Source: Gymnodinialimonas ceratoperidinii
GTDB taxonomy: Bacteria > Pseudomonadota > Alphaproteobacteria > Rhodobacterales > Rhodobacteraceae
Assembly (NCBI RefSeq): GCF_019297855.1
Contig: NZ_CP079194.1
Span: forward strand, 3,087,501-3,151,500
DNA: 64,000 nucleotides
Direction of reading: 5' to 3'
Part shown: one piece after another, positions 35,583 through 45,350 of the stretch
How the letters are laid out: each line of letters starts with the position of its first letter
How positions within the stretch are numbered: position 1 is the stretch's first letter
The notes under the pieces: generated by a model
The model's input: only the letters and a program-made list of their open reading frames with translations
Told to the model about the DNA's origin: nothing
Databases searched by the model: none
Position numbers and translations under genes: made by a program

Positions 35583-36260
35583 CTATCCCGCGTCGGTCAT
35601 TCCGAAAAGCGACGGGTCGATCCGGTCCACCACCCGCACATCGTCGGGGAACCGGCGGCCGCGCGCCTCGGCGCCGACGTAGCCGATGCAAGGCACACCG
35701 GCGCGCACGGCAGCCTCGGCGCTTTCGGGAGTGTCCTCGATCGCCACCGCTTCCTCCGGCGTCAGCCCCAGATCACCCAGCGCAATCTGATAGATCTCGG
35801 GGTCCGGCTTGCCCTCCTCAACCATGGTGCGGTTGCCGATGAAGTCGAAGACGCCGCGATCCAGCGCCTCGCCCAAGCCGGAGAACAGCAACTCGATGGT
35901 CTCCTTGCCGGTGCTGGTCACGAAGCCGAGCGCCACGCCCGCTTCCTGCGCGGCGGCGATGACCTCGGCCACGCCGGCGCGCAGCGTCAGCCCCTCGGCC
36001 TCGGCGCGCGCCCGGAAATGCGCCACCTTGGCCGCGTGGACCGCCTCGGCGTCGACCTCTTCCTCGCGCGCGGCGGCATAATCCGCGATGCGCTGGACGC
36101 CGCCGGGGGTCCGCAGCAGTTCTGCATATTCCTCGCGCCCCCATTCCCAATCGAGCCCGGCGTCCTCGAACGCGCCGTTGAAGCTGCGCCGCTGCATGTC
36201 CGAGGTTTCGACCAGCGCGCCGATGGCACCGAACAAAATGGCTTTCGGAGTGTCGTTCAT
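35583..36260 (-). CDS. HAD-superfamily protein lacking the nucleophilic aspartate
   Basis: A 225-residue protein with the layout of CbbY-like HAD phosphatases: cap domain after motif I, motif II region FVTSTGK, motif III lysine (EEGKPDPEIYQIAL) and motif IV AIEDTPES. Motif I, normally FDxDGT, reads FGAIGAL, so the nucleophile Asp is Gly11 and the acid/base Asp is Ile13. It is thus unlikely to be a normal phosphatase. I believe similar FGSIGT variants occur in Rhodobacteraceae, so this is probably a conserved subfamily. The ATG at 36260 is chosen by the domain start. Confidence 0.82.
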   Translation of the reverse strand: MNDTPKAILFGAIGALVETSDMQRRSFNGAFEDAGLDWEWGREEYAELLRTPGGVQRIADYAAAREEEVDAEAVHAAKVAHFRARAEAEGLTLRAGVAEVIAAAQEAGVALGFVTSTGKETIELLFSGLGEALDRGVFDFIGNRTMVEEGKPDPEIYQIALGDLGLTPEEAVAIEDTPESAEAAVRAGVPCIGYVGAEARGRRFPDDVRVVDRIDPSLFGMTDAG

Positions 36261-36519
36261 GGCAAAGGCTCCAATGAAAGGAATAAAGGCACTTCCCGAC
36301 ACTTGGCGTGATTCCGGCGCAGTTCCAGCCCTAATTTCCCGCCCGCCTCCACCCTGCCCCGCATGACCGCCACCGAGGCCCCTATGCCCCGCGCAAACCG
36401 ATCCATCCGCGCGGTCAGCGCATGGACCCCGGCCGGCCCCGCGCTTTTCCCGGCCCGGCGCCCCTTCCGCCCTTGCACCCACGGTCGGCCCGTCTATAAC
36501 GCCGACAGTTTGCCCGCAG

Positions 36520-36561
36520 GCCAGCGGGCGCAGACATATCGCCAGCGGGCGCAGCCACATC
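36520..36561 (+). repeat. Tandem 21-bp repeat in the carB leader
   Basis: GCCAGCGGGCGCAG occurs at 36520-36533 and 36541-36554, each followed by a 7-base tail (ACATATC or CCACATC). This gives two 21-bp units with two mismatches. It lies just before the carB start codon, at two helical turns per unit. Confidence 0.8.
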
Positions 36562-36574
36562 GTCGGGGGACACC

Positions 36575-39500
36575 ATGCCTAAAAGATCTGATATCAACTC
36601 GATCATGATCATCGGTGCGGGACCCATCGTCATCGGACAGGCCTGCGAGTTCGACTACTCCGGCGCCCAGGCCTGCAAGGCCCTGCGCGAGGAAGGCTAC
36701 CGGGTCATCCTGGTCAACTCGAACCCCGCCACGATCATGACCGATCCCGAGCTGGCCGATGCCACCTACATCGAGCCGATCACCCCCGAAGTCGTCGCCA
36801 AGATCATCGAGAAAGAGCGCCCCGACGCGCTGCTGCCCACGATGGGCGGGCAGACCGGCCTGAATACCTCGCTGGCGCTGGAAGAGATGGGCGTGCTGGA
36901 GAAATTCGGCGTCGAGATGATCGGCGCCAAGCGCCCCGCCATCGAAATGGCCGAGGACCGCAAGCTGTTCCGCGAGGCGATGGACCGCATCGGGCTGGAG
37001 AACCCCAAGGCCACGATCATCACCGCGCCCAAGGGGGCGGACGGCAAGTTCGACATCAACGCCGGCGTGCAGGAAGCCATCGACGCCATCGAATACGTGG
37101 GTCTGCCTGCGATCATCCGCCCCGCCTTCACCCTTGGCGGCACCGGCGGCGGCGTGGCCTACAACCGCGAGCAATACGAATTCTTCTGCCGCTCGGGCAT
37201 GGAAGCCTCGCCCATGGCACAGATCCTTGTGGACGAGTCGCTGCTCGGCTGGAAGGAATTCGAGATGGAGGTGGTCCGCGACAAGGCCGACAACGCCATC
37301 ATCGTCTGCGCCATCGAAAACGTCGACCCGATGGGCGTGCACACGGGCGACTCGATCACCGTGGCCCCGGCCCTGACGCTCACCGACAAGGAATACCAGG
37401 TCATGCGCAACGGCTCCATCGCCGTGCTGCGCGAGATCGGGGTGGAGACGGGCGGCTCCAACGTGCAATGGGCGATGAACCCCGAAGACGGCCGCATGGT
37501 CGTCATCGAAATGAACCCCCGCGTCTCGCGCTCCTCGGCGCTGGCCTCCAAGGCCACGGGCTTCCCGATCGCCAAGATCGCCGCGAAGCTGGCCGTGGGC
37601 TATACGCTGGACGAGCTGGACAACGACATCACCAAGGTCACGCCCGCCTCCTTCGAGCCGACCATCGACTACGTTGTCACCAAGATCCCGCGTTTCGCCT
37701 TCGAGAAATTCCCCGGCTCCGAGCCTTTCCTCACCACCGCGATGAAATCCGTAGGCGAGGCCATGGCCATCGGCCGCACCTTCCACGAGTCGATGCAGAA
37801 GGCGCTGGCCTCGATGGAAACCGGCCTCACCGGCTTTGACGAGATCGAGATCCCCGGCGCGGGCGAAGACCCCGCCGCGATCACCAAGGCGCTCAGCCAG
37901 CAGACCCCGGACCGCATCCGGGTGATCGCGCAGGCCATGCGCCACGGTCTCTCGGACGACACCATCCAGGCGGTCACGAAGTTCGACCCGTGGTTCCTCG
38001 CCCGCATCCGCGAGATCATCGAGGAAGAGGCCCGCATCCGCGAAAACGGCCTGCCCGCCGACGAAAAGGGCCTGCGCCGCGTCAAGATGATGGGCTTCAC
38101 CGACGCACGCCTGTCCAAACTGACCGGACTGCCCGAGGCCGACGTCCGCGCCGCGCGCGCTGCCGCCGGCGTCCACGCCCAGTTCAAGCGCATCGACACC
38201 TGCGCCGCCGAGTTCGAGGCGCAGACGCCCTACATGTACTCCACCTACGAGACCCCGGTGATGGGCGAGCCCGAATGCGAGGCGCGCCCCTCGGACGCCA
38301 AGAAAGTCGTGATCCTCGGCGGTGGCCCGAACCGGATCGGCCAGGGCATCGAGTTCGATTACTGCTGCTGCCACGCCTGTTTCGCGCTGTCGGACGCGGG
38401 CTACGAGACCATTATGGTCAACTGCAACCCCGAGACGGTCTCGACCGACTACGACACCTCGGACCGCCTCTATTTCGAGCCGCTGACGCTGGAGCACACG
38501 CTGGAGATCCTGCGCGTCGAGCAGCAGAACGGCACCCTGCACGGGGTCATCGTCCAGTTCGGCGGCCAGACGCCCCTCAAGCTTGCCAATGCGCTGGAAG
38601 AGGCCGGCATCCCGATCCTCGGCACCACGCCCGACGCCATCGATCTGGCGGAAGATCGCGAGCGTTTCCAGCAGCTTGTGCAGAAACTTGGCCTGAAGCA
38701 GCCCGAGAATGCCATCGCCACGACCGACGAGGAAGCCAAGGCCGCGGCCGAGGCGCTCGGCTATCCGCTGGTGATCCGCCCCTCCTACGTTCTGGGCGGG
38801 CGCGCGATGGAGATCGTCCGCGATACCGCGCAGCTCAACCGTTACATCCGCGACGCCGTGGTTGTCTCCGGCGACAGCCCCGTGCTGCTCGACAGCTACC
38901 TCGACGGCGCCACCGAAGTGGACGTCGATGCGCTTTGCGACGGCGAAAACGTCCATGTCGCGGGCATCATGCAGCACATCGAAGAGGCAGGCGTCCACTC
39001 CGGCGACAGCGCCTGCTCGCTGCCGCCCCACACCCTGTCGGACGACGTGCAGAACCGCATCATCGCCCAGACCGAGGCGCTAGCGAAGGCGCTCAACGTG
39101 GTCGGCCTGATGAACATCCAGTTCGCGGTGAAGCCCGATGCCGACGGCAACGACGTCATCTACCTGATCGAAGTGAACCCCCGCGCCTCGCGCACCGTGC
39201 CTTTCGTCGCCAAGGCCACCGACAGCGCCATCGCTTCGATCGCCGCGCGGCTCATGGCGGGCGAGAAGCTGGCCGATTTTCCCAAGGCCAAGCCGCACGT
39301 GCCGGTCGACGAGGACACCCCGATCATTCCGGGCGATCCGATGTCGCTCTCGGATTTCCGCACCCCGTGGTTCTCGGTCAAGGAGGCCGTCCTGCCCTTC
39401 GCCCGCTTCCCCGGCGTCGACACCCTTCTGGGGCCGGAAATGCGCTCCACCGGCGAGGTCATGGGATGGGACCGCTCCTTCCCCCGCGCCTTCCTGAAGG

Positions 39501-39922
39501 CACAGCTCGGCGCCGGCGTGAACCTGCCCGAAAGCGGCTCCGTCTTCCTCTCGATCAAGGAGGCCGACAAGACCGCCGACCTCGTGGACACCGCGCGGAT
39601 GCTGAAGGATCTGGGCTTCCACATCCTCGCCACCTCGGGTACCGCCGCCTTCCTCGCCGAGCACGACATCGAGAGCGACGTGGTGAACAAGCAATACGAG
39701 GGCGGCCGCACGATCATCGACATCCTCAAGGACGGCGACGTGGCGCTGGTGATGAACACCACCGAAGGCGCCCAAGCCGTCGAGGACTCCCGCTCCATGC
39801 GCGCCGTCACCCTGATGGACAAGATCCCGTATTTCACCACGCTGGCCGGTGCCCACGCGGCGGCCCAGGCGATGGTCTCGGCCCGCGAAGGCGAGACGGT
39901 GGTGCGGGCGTTGCAGGGGTGA
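36575..39922 (+). CDS. carB: Carbamoyl-phosphate synthase large subunit
   Basis: A 1115-residue CarB of usual length. It has two ATP-grasp halves: carboxyphosphate half about 1-400 ([19 protein letters not shown]) and carbamate half about 555-940 ([20 protein letters not shown]). An oligomerisation domain lies between them and a C-terminal MGS-like allosteric domain follows ([17 protein letters not shown]). It makes carbamoyl phosphate for arginine and pyrimidines with CarA, which is not in this window. The ATG follows a tandem repeat and GGGGGA. The stop codon lies inside a three-way-junction palindrome. Confidence 0.98.
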   Translation: MPKRSDINSIMIIGAGPIVIGQACEFDYSGAQACKALREEGYRVILVNSNPATIMTDPELADATYIEPITPEVVAKIIEKERPDALLPTMGGQTGLNTSLALEEMGVLEKFGVEMIGAKRPAIEMAEDRKLFREAMDRIGLENPKATIITAPKGADGKFDINAGVQEAIDAIEYVGLPAIIRPAFTLGGTGGGVAYNREQYEFFCRSGMEASPMAQILVDESLLGWKEFEMEVVRDKADNAIIVCAIENVDPMGVHTGDSITVAPALTLTDKEYQVMRNGSIAVLREIGVETGGSNVQWAMNPEDGRMVVIEMNPRVSRSSALASKATGFPIAKIAAKLAVGYTLDELDNDITKVTPASFEPTIDYVVTKIPRFAFEKFPGSEPFLTTAMKSVGEAMAIGRTFHESMQKALASMETGLTGFDEIEIPGAGEDPAAITKALSQQTPDRIRVIAQAMRHGLSDDTIQAVTKFDPWFLARIREIIEEEARIRENGLPADEKGLRRVKMMGFTDARLSKLTGLPEADVRAARAAAGVHAQFKRIDTCAAEFEAQTPYMYSTYETPVMGEPECEARPSDAKKVVILGGGPNRIGQGIEFDYCCCHACFALSDAGYETIMVNCNPETVSTDYDTSDRLYFEPLTLEHTLEILRVEQQNGTLHGVIVQFGGQTPLKLANALEEAGIPILGTTPDAIDLAEDRERFQQLVQKLGLKQPENAIATTDEEAKAAAEALGYPLVIRPSYVLGGRAMEIVRDTAQLNRYIRDAVVVSGDSPVLLDSYLDGATEVDVDALCDGENVHVAGIMQHIEEAGVHSGDSACSLPPHTLSDDVQNRIIAQTEALAKALNVVGLMNIQFAVKPDADGNDVIYLIEVNPRASRTVPFVAKATDSAIASIAARLMAGEKLADFPKAKPHVPVDEDTPIIPGDPMSLSDFRTPWFSVKEAVLPFARFPGVDTLLGPEMRSTGEVMGWDRSFPRAFLKAQLGAGVNLPESGSVFLSIKEADKTADLVDTARMLKDLGFHILATSGTAAFLAEHDIESDVVNKQYEGGRTIIDILKDGDVALVMNTTEGAQAVEDSRSMRAVTLMDKIPYFTTLAGAHAAAQAMVSAREGETVVRALQG

Positions 39923-39977
39923 ATTGACGAACCCGCGACGCGGGCGAAAGGTCCGGTGGACCTTTCGGTCAATTCAC
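39919..39977. repeat. Three-way-junction palindrome overlapping the carB stop
   Basis: A perfect 10-bp outer stem (GTGAATTGAC 39919-39928 with GTCAATTCAC 39968-39977) encloses two inner hairpins. These are CCCGCG-A-CGCGGG (39932-39944) and CGAAAGGTCC-GGT-GGACCTTTCG (39945-39967). The carB TGA at 39920-39922 lies in the outer arm. It may act as terminator or mRNA-stability element, or be a REP-like mobile repeat. Confidence 0.9.
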
Positions 39978-39990
39978 GGGCGGAGCCCCG

Positions 39991-40263
39991 GTGATTGAAA
40001 AGGCGATAATAATGTTCTTCGCATTTCTCGCACGCGTAGCCGCTGTCATCATGTTGATCGCAAGCTTATATGGAATTTTGAGCGGGATCGCATTCATCAT
40101 CGGTCAAGATACTGAAGTACAGTATCTCAATGGCGTCCCCTTCGCAGAAACTCCGCAATTCATGAAGGACAGTTACCGCCTGATGTTCTGGTCACTTGTT
40201 CTGGGAACGCTTTCCGAAATTGCGATTGCACTGCGTAGGCGCTCCCAAGCAGAACACACGTAG
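39991..40263 (+). CDS. Small two-helix membrane protein
   Basis: A 90-residue protein with a first hydrophobic segment (AFLARVAAVIMLIASLYGILSGIAFIIG), a short outer loop (DTEVQYLNGVPFAETPQF) and a second segment (LMFWSLVLGTLSEIAIAL), ending RRRSQAEHT. It starts at GTG 39991 just after the carB palindrome. Codons are AT-richer than in carB. No family is recognised. The coding call rests on the clean membrane pattern and could be wrong. Confidence 0.55.
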   Translation: MIEKAIIMFFAFLARVAAVIMLIASLYGILSGIAFIIGQDTEVQYLNGVPFAETPQFMKDSYRLMFWSLVLGTLSEIAIALRRRSQAEHT

Positions 40264-40652
40264 GCTAACAGCCCCCTTCGCCCCAATCGCCGCTCCAGAA
40301 ACGCCACGGCCCGCACTGCGTCCGCACCTTTGTCGCACTCGGCGAAATCCTCCGTCGCGCATTTTAGCGATCGCGAAATCCGGATTACAAACGGTTCATC
40401 CAAGAGCCGAATATGATGTAACCCGACGCAACAATTCATACTCAAGACGGGCGTGCGCCAGCCCGCCGGGGAGGCGCTGCAACCTCCCATCTCGGCACTT
40501 TATTCTTGCCAAACCCGTCCTCCCTCTCAACTCGGCACGACACCCGCAGAAGCGCCACCCCGGTGGGGCGGGCTGGCGCTCGCCCGGCGGCCTGCGGCCT
40601 CGTTCCGGGCGGGTCCGCATGTCCATAGACCGGGCTCCAGCCCAACGCCCCC
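40264..40652. other. Gene-free, repeat-like stretch
   Basis: A 389-base stretch with no supportable gene on either strand. It includes short G/C palindromes (GGCGGCCTGCGGCC near 40588) and, on the minus strand at about 40500-40516, TTTGGCAAGAATAAAG, a weak relative of the dispersed element's box. Confidence 0.45.
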
Positions 40653-41048
40653 TCACCCCTCCCCCCGCGCCCGCGCCATGTCTCCCCATTGCGGCTTCCG
40701 GCTTCCTTCGTGCATCGGGTCGCGGAACATGTCGAGGGTCTCGTCGCCCTGCAACAGCCCCATCAGCTTGGCGTGCATGAAGGACCTCAGCACCGCGTTG
40801 ATCCTCGGCTGATATCCCGGCCCCATCGACTTGAACCATTTCACCACGTCCGTATCCAGCCGCACGGTCACGCGGGTCGTCTCGGAGCTGCGCTTCGTCG
40901 ACAGGTCATGCCACGCCGGCGGCACGCGGCCGTGCAGGGCGATGGCGTTGTGCATGTCGTATTCGAACCGACGCATGGCATCGACCATGTAGAAGTGGTG
41001 GTAGCGCTCGGACTTGGTGAGGGTCTTGTCGGTGAATTTCGGCGGCAT
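40653..41048 (-). CDS. BrnA-like antitoxin protein, apparently without BrnT
   Basis: A 131-residue protein whose C-terminal half matches the BrnA antitoxin pattern: TTRVTVRLDTDVVKWFKSMG then YQPRINAVLRSFMHA, a ribbon-helix-helix DNA-binding fold. The N-terminal half (ERYHHFYMVDAMRRFEYDMHNAIALHGRVPPAW) is longer than in simple BrnA. No BrnT toxin gene lies on either side, so it may be an orphan regulator. The ATG at 41048 has AAGGA upstream; the longer start at 41090 is less likely. Confidence 0.72.
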   Translation of the reverse strand: MPPKFTDKTLTKSERYHHFYMVDAMRRFEYDMHNAIALHGRVPPAWHDLSTKRSSETTRVTVRLDTDVVKWFKSMGPGYQPRINAVLRSFMHAKLMGLLQGDETLDMFRDPMHEGSRKPQWGDMARARGEG

Positions 41049-41120
41049 CTGCTGGTCCTTGGGGTCTCGATCCCGGCCAGATTCCCACAAATCCGTTAAA
41101 ATTTGATGGATGCGATGGGG

Positions 41121-41149
41121 GTGTACAGGGTGTGTACGGCCCAGTGTAC
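41121..41149. promoter_or_regulatory. Three GTGTAC hexamers at 11-12 bp spacing
   Basis: GTGTAC occurs at 41121-41126, 41132-41137 and 41144-41149, on one helical face. It lies in the divergent gap between the BrnA-like gene and the first protease gene, where an operator for the ribbon-helix-helix protein could be. The function is inferred from position only. Confidence 0.4.
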
Positions 41150-41267
41150 GGATGTCACTGGAGGTTTTCCCGTCCCCAAATCACGATTATTCCCCGCCGA
41201 GAAAACTTGCCCCAAGCCGCGCTCGGCCCGTAGTTTGTCTCCATATATTTCCAACTGGAGGTGAGCT

Positions 41268-42473
41268 ATGCGCCACCTGACCCTTGCGGCCCTCTTGATT
41301 TCGGCTCCCTTCTCCCCCGCCCTCGCGCAGGATCCCGCGCTGAACTCGACCTTCGGCATCCTGAACCTGCAGGCGGGTTTTTCCAACGATCCCAACTCGG
41401 TCTATTTGCTCGCCGGCGGGCATATGCAGCGCTCGTTCACCGATGCCGCAAGTGGCGACGTCTGCCGCGGGTATTTTGCCGAAGCGCCTGATTTCCGCGT
41501 CGTCTATGACGCGACGAATGGCGATGATTTCTCAATCACTGCAGAGAGTTATGACGATCCGGTCTTGCTCGTGAACGGCCCCGACGGTCGCTGGTATTGC
41601 AACGACGACACCTTCGGTCTCGACAGTGCGGTGACCTTTGAAGCGCCACAGAGCGGCACCTACGACATCTGGGTCGGCACCTATGGCGACACCCAGGGCG
41701 AATACCCCGGCGCGCAATTGGGCTTCACCGCGTTGGCGCCTTTCGAGCCGCAGATCCGGCGCTCGTTCTTTGGCGAGGACGACCGCGTGGTCCTCGATCC
41801 GACACAGGCGCCATGGAACATGATCGGGCTGGTCGAGATGCAATCGGGCAGCTGCACCGGCACCCTGATCGGCCCGGACGTGGTGCTGACCGGCGGCCAT
41901 TGCCTCGTGAACCTCGGCGAACAGGACAACCCGCCCCTGACCTTCCGCGCAGGCTACCAGAACGGCTCGGCCGTCGCGACTTCGCGGGTGACCGGATACC
42001 ACGTGCCGCAGATGTGGCGCGTGGCCGAGCAGGAGGGCATGGACTTCGGATTTTTCTTTCTGGAACAGCCCCTTGGCGAGCAACTGGGGTGGATGGAGAT
42101 CGGCACGTTGAGCCAGGCTGAGCTCTCGGCCTTCGCCAATGGAAACGGGCCCGAGATCCTGCAGGCCGGCTACAGTGCCGACCAACCCGAGGTGCTGACC
42201 GGAAACCTGAGCTGCCCCTTCGTGCAGCTTGGTCCTCAGAATACCTTGCAGCACGAATGTGATACAGTGCAGGGCGACAGCGGGTCCCCCCTCTTCGTGG
42301 AGGACGGCGACGGCTACCGGATCATCGGCGTGGAATCCCACACCAATTTCCAGCCGGAGCAGGACTTCGACATGAACGTGGCGATGTATGTCGGCAATAT
42401 CGTGCGCGAGTTTCAGGCGCTCAGCGGCACGCAGACAGGAACCGCGGCGATGCCCGCGCCGGTGGTCAAGTAA
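41268..42473 (+). CDS. Secreted trypsin-like serine protease, copy 1
   Basis: A 401-residue protein with a signal peptide (LTLAALLISAPFSPALA), an N-terminal beta-rich domain of the pre-peptidase C type (about 25-155, with YDIWVGTYGD), and an S1-type protease domain. The triad is complete: His211 (LTGGHC), Asp259 (EGMDFGFFFLE) and Ser338 (QGDSGSPLF). Paired Cys residues fit disulfides, so the protein is periplasmic or extracellular. It is followed by a close paralogue; both share APWNMIG, SCTGTLIGP, PLGEQLGWM and NVAMYV. Substrate unknown. Confidence 0.85.
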   Translation: MRHLTLAALLISAPFSPALAQDPALNSTFGILNLQAGFSNDPNSVYLLAGGHMQRSFTDAASGDVCRGYFAEAPDFRVVYDATNGDDFSITAESYDDPVLLVNGPDGRWYCNDDTFGLDSAVTFEAPQSGTYDIWVGTYGDTQGEYPGAQLGFTALAPFEPQIRRSFFGEDDRVVLDPTQAPWNMIGLVEMQSGSCTGTLIGPDVVLTGGHCLVNLGEQDNPPLTFRAGYQNGSAVATSRVTGYHVPQMWRVAEQEGMDFGFFFLEQPLGEQLGWMEIGTLSQAELSAFANGNGPEILQAGYSADQPEVLTGNLSCPFVQLGPQNTLQHECDTVQGDSGSPLFVEDGDGYRIIGVESHTNFQPEQDFDMNVAMYVGNIVREFQALSGTQTGTAAMPAPVVK

Positions 42474-42546
42474 CGCGTTCGGGCGGCGGCGGGTGTAGTC
42501 GCCGGCCCTTTGGCCCCGATGGGCCGCTCATCGATTGGAAAAGACC

Positions 42547-43764
42547 ATGCAGACCCTTGCCTTGCCTGCCCTCGCCGCCGCCCTCCTTCTGGCGGCCCTC
42601 CCCGTTCAGGCTCAGGATCCCGCGCTGCCGCCCACCTTTGGTGAGGTCAGCTTGGTGTCGAATTTCCAGCCCGATCCCCATCGCACGACATTGGCCGCCG
42701 GGGGCACGATCCGGGGTGAATATACCGATGCCAACACTGGCAATCGCTGCGCGGGCTACTTCGCCGATGCGCCCGACCTTCGCTTGCAATTTACCACCGC
42801 CGACTTCGGCTTTCCGCTGTCGGTCTACGTGGAGGCGCGGGCCGACACCGTCATGTTGATCAACGCACCGGACGGGTCGTGGCATTGCAATGACGACACG
42901 GTCGACCTCAACCCCGCGCTCCACTTCGAGACGCCGCTGGAGGGCCAATACGACATCTGGGTCGGCACCTACGAGGACGTCGCGCCGAACTACCCCACGG
43001 CGGATGTTTTCATCACCGAACTGGGCATGCCCGAGCGGAATTTCGACCGGGCCTTTTTCGGCAATGATGACCGCGTGGTCATCGATGCTGCAACGGCGCC
43101 GTGGAACATGATCGGCTTCGTGGACCTGTCCGCGGCGAGCTGCACCGGCACGTTGATCGGCCCGGCCACGGTCCTGACCTCGGCCCATTGCATCATTCAG
43201 GATGGCGAGGTCGACACGCCGCCCGTGGAGTTCCTCGCCGGGTTCCAGAACGGCGCCCATGTGGCGCGGTCGGGGGTGACGGGCTTCTATGCCGCGGAGG
43301 GGTACATCAACGGCGAACAGGAGGGCACGGACTATGCGTTCATCTACCTCGAGGAGCCGTTGGGCGAGCAGTTGGGCTGGATGGATATCGCGCCGCTGAC
43401 CGCGGATCAGATCGCGGAGATGATGCAGGGGCGCGGACCCGCGATCATGCAGGCGGGCTACAGCTACGATCAGCAGGGCGTGCTGACCGGCAACCTGTCC
43501 TGTCCTTTGATCGAGGTCGCGCCGGAAAATGTGCTGGAACATGAATGCGATACGCTGCAGGGCGACAGTGGCTCACCGCTCTTCATCGAAAATGGTAATC
43601 GGTTCCAGATCATCGGGGTGGAGAGCCGTACCGACGACCAGCCGGAAGAACCCTTCGATCGCAACGTGGCGATGTATGTGGATTACATTCTCGCCGATCT
43701 GGCGCGGTTGGAGGCGGGTGGCGACGTCATGACGCCGATGCCGGATACGCCTGAGGCGAAATAG
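42547..43764 (+). CDS. Secreted trypsin-like serine protease, copy 2
   Basis: A 405-residue paralogue of the gene before it, with the same order: signal peptide (ALAAALLLAALPVQA), pre-peptidase-C-like domain (YDIWVGTYEDV) and trypsin-like domain with His214 (LTSAHC), Asp262 (EGTDYAFIYLE) and Ser341 (QGDSGSPLF). The ATG at 42547 is preferred over the TTG at 42535. Tandem duplication is evident from shared blocks and 73-base spacing. Divergence of the linkers suggests an old duplication. The C-terminal tail (DVMTPMPDTPEAK) is Pro-rich, as in copy 1. Confidence 0.85.
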   Translation: MQTLALPALAAALLLAALPVQAQDPALPPTFGEVSLVSNFQPDPHRTTLAAGGTIRGEYTDANTGNRCAGYFADAPDLRLQFTTADFGFPLSVYVEARADTVMLINAPDGSWHCNDDTVDLNPALHFETPLEGQYDIWVGTYEDVAPNYPTADVFITELGMPERNFDRAFFGNDDRVVIDAATAPWNMIGFVDLSAASCTGTLIGPATVLTSAHCIIQDGEVDTPPVEFLAGFQNGAHVARSGVTGFYAAEGYINGEQEGTDYAFIYLEEPLGEQLGWMDIAPLTADQIAEMMQGRGPAIMQAGYSYDQQGVLTGNLSCPLIEVAPENVLEHECDTLQGDSGSPLFIENGNRFQIIGVESRTDDQPEEPFDRNVAMYVDYILADLARLEAGGDVMTPMPDTPEAK

Positions 43765-43809
43765 TTCGTGCCTTATTTGTTAGGCGTAGCGGTGCGCTGA
43801 GGGCGTGAA

Positions 43810-43864
43810 CTGGGGGGCCAGCCCCCAGACCCCCCGCCGTATTTTTGAAAAGATGAATAGGGGG
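43810..43864 (+). repeat. Dispersed composite element, copy 6
   Basis: A hairpin, CTGGGGG-GCCAG-CCCCCAG (43810-43828), is followed by CCCCCGCCGTATTTTTG and AAAAGATGAATAGGGG. The layout is that of the other composites: G-run/C-run stem, C-run, A/T block, AAGATGAA. It lies between the second protease gene and proS (convergent) and its TTTTT may also serve as a terminator. Confidence 0.7.
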
Positions 43865-43935
43865 CGCGTGGCCGGTTGTTGGCTGACCCGCCAGACGTCG
43901 GATGCGGCGGGCGGGTCGGTGTTTGTCGGGGTGAA

Positions 43936-45294
43936 TCAGACGCCCGGGTTTACCGGCTTGTGGGCGGCGTAGATTTCGGCGACGCGCACCACGGCGGCCT
44001 CGGGCGTCATCTCCTCGCTTTCGCCGGTGCGGCGGCTGGTGAGTTCCACCACGCCGTTCTTCAGCCCGCGGGGGCCCACGGTGATGCGCCATGGCAGGCC
44101 GATCAGGTCCATGGTGGCGAACTTGCCGCCGGCGCGCTCATTGCGGTCGTCGTAGAGCGGCTCCAGACCCTCGGCCTCCAGCGCCTTTTCCAGCGCTTCG
44201 CAGGCCGCGTCGGCCTCGGCATCGCCCTGCTTGAGGTTCACGATCCCGCAGTGGAAGGGCGTCACGCCCTCGGGCCAGATGATGCCCTTGTCGTCGTGGG
44301 AGGCCTCGATGATCGCGCCAAGAAGGCGGCTGACGCCGATCCCGTGGGAGCCCATGTGCAGCGGCACGCGCTCGCCCTCGTCGTTCTGGACGTAGGCACC
44401 CATCTTCTCGGAATACTCGGTGCCGAAGTAGAAGATCTGCCCGACCTCGATGCCGCGCGCGGAGCGTTGGCGATCCTCGGGGACCTCGGCGAAGGCGGCC
44501 TCGTCGTGGGTCTCGTCGGTGCGGGCGTAGCGCGAGGTGAACTCGGTCAGCACCTCGGCGCATTGCTCGACGCTGTCGTAGTCGATCTCGCGGTCGCCGA
44601 ACTTCAGCTCGGTGATCTCGGCATCGTAGAAGACTTCCGACTCGCCGGTCTCGGCCAGCACGAGGAATTCGTGGGTGTAGTCGCCGCCGATGGGACCGCT
44701 GTCGGCGCGCATCGGGATCGCCTGCAGGCCCATGCGCTCGTAGGTGCGCAGGTAGCTTACCAGGTGGCGGTTGTAGGCGTGCAGCGCGGCCTCCTTCGAG
44801 AGGTCGAAGTTGTAGCCGTCCTTCATCAGGAACTCGCGCCCGCGCATGACGCCGAAGCGCGGCCGCACCTCGTCACGGAACTTCCACTGGATGTGGTAGA
44901 GCGTCAGCGGCAGCGACTTGTAGGAGGTGACATAGGTGCCGACGATGTCGGTGATCATCTCTTCGTTGGTGGGACCGTAGAGCATGTCGCGGTCGTGGCG
45001 GTCCTTCAGGCGCAGCATCTCGGGGCCGTAGGCATCAAAACGGCCGGATTTCTGCCAGAGATCGGCCGATTGCAGGGTCGGCATCAGCATCGGGATGTGG
45101 CCGGCGCGGATCTGCTCTTCATGGACGATCCGTTCGATGTTCTTGAGAACCTTGTAGCCGAGCGGCAGCCAGGAATAGATGCCGGCGCTGACCTGCTTGA
45201 TCATGCCTGCCCGCAGCATCAGGCGGTGGCTGACGATCTGCGCCTCGGCGGGCGTTTCTTTGAGGACGGGCAGGAAGTAGCGGCTGAGGCGCAT
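43936..45294 (-). CDS. proS: Prolyl-tRNA synthetase, short alphaproteobacterial type
   Basis: A 452-residue class II synthetase. Motif 1 region ([23 protein letters not shown]), TNEEM, motif 2 ([25 protein letters not shown]) and motif 3 ([16 protein letters not shown]) are present, with the anticodon-binding domain at the end. It lacks the large editing insertion found in longer bacterial enzymes, as usual for alphaproteobacteria, so Ala-tRNA-Pro editing must come from elsewhere if at all. Confidence 0.97.
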   Translation of the reverse strand: MRLSRYFLPVLKETPAEAQIVSHRLMLRAGMIKQVSAGIYSWLPLGYKVLKNIERIVHEEQIRAGHIPMLMPTLQSADLWQKSGRFDAYGPEMLRLKDRHDRDMLYGPTNEEMITDIVGTYVTSYKSLPLTLYHIQWKFRDEVRPRFGVMRGREFLMKDGYNFDLSKEAALHAYNRHLVSYLRTYERMGLQAIPMRADSGPIGGDYTHEFLVLAETGESEVFYDAEITELKFGDREIDYDSVEQCAEVLTEFTSRYARTDETHDEAAFAEVPEDRQRSARGIEVGQIFYFGTEYSEKMGAYVQNDEGERVPLHMGSHGIGVSRLLGAIIEASHDDKGIIWPEGVTPFHCGIVNLKQGDAEADAACEALEKALEAEGLEPLYDDRNERAGGKFATMDLIGLPWRITVGPRGLKNGVVELTSRRTGESEEMTPEAAVVRVAEIYAAHKPVNPGV

Positions 45295-45350
45295 GGAACG
45301 AGACCTTGGGAAATGGGCGTTCCTCGCGGTCTACGACAAAGGGAAAAGTC

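Noticed and set aside
36494-39031. An 845-codon open frame antisense to carB
   Set aside because: It mirrors the carB reading frame in GC-rich DNA. It has no recognisable domain, and carB is certain on the other strand.
40173-40490. A 105-codon minus-strand frame overlapping the small membrane protein
   Set aside because: It overlaps the plus-strand membrane protein and has no clear start signal or domain.
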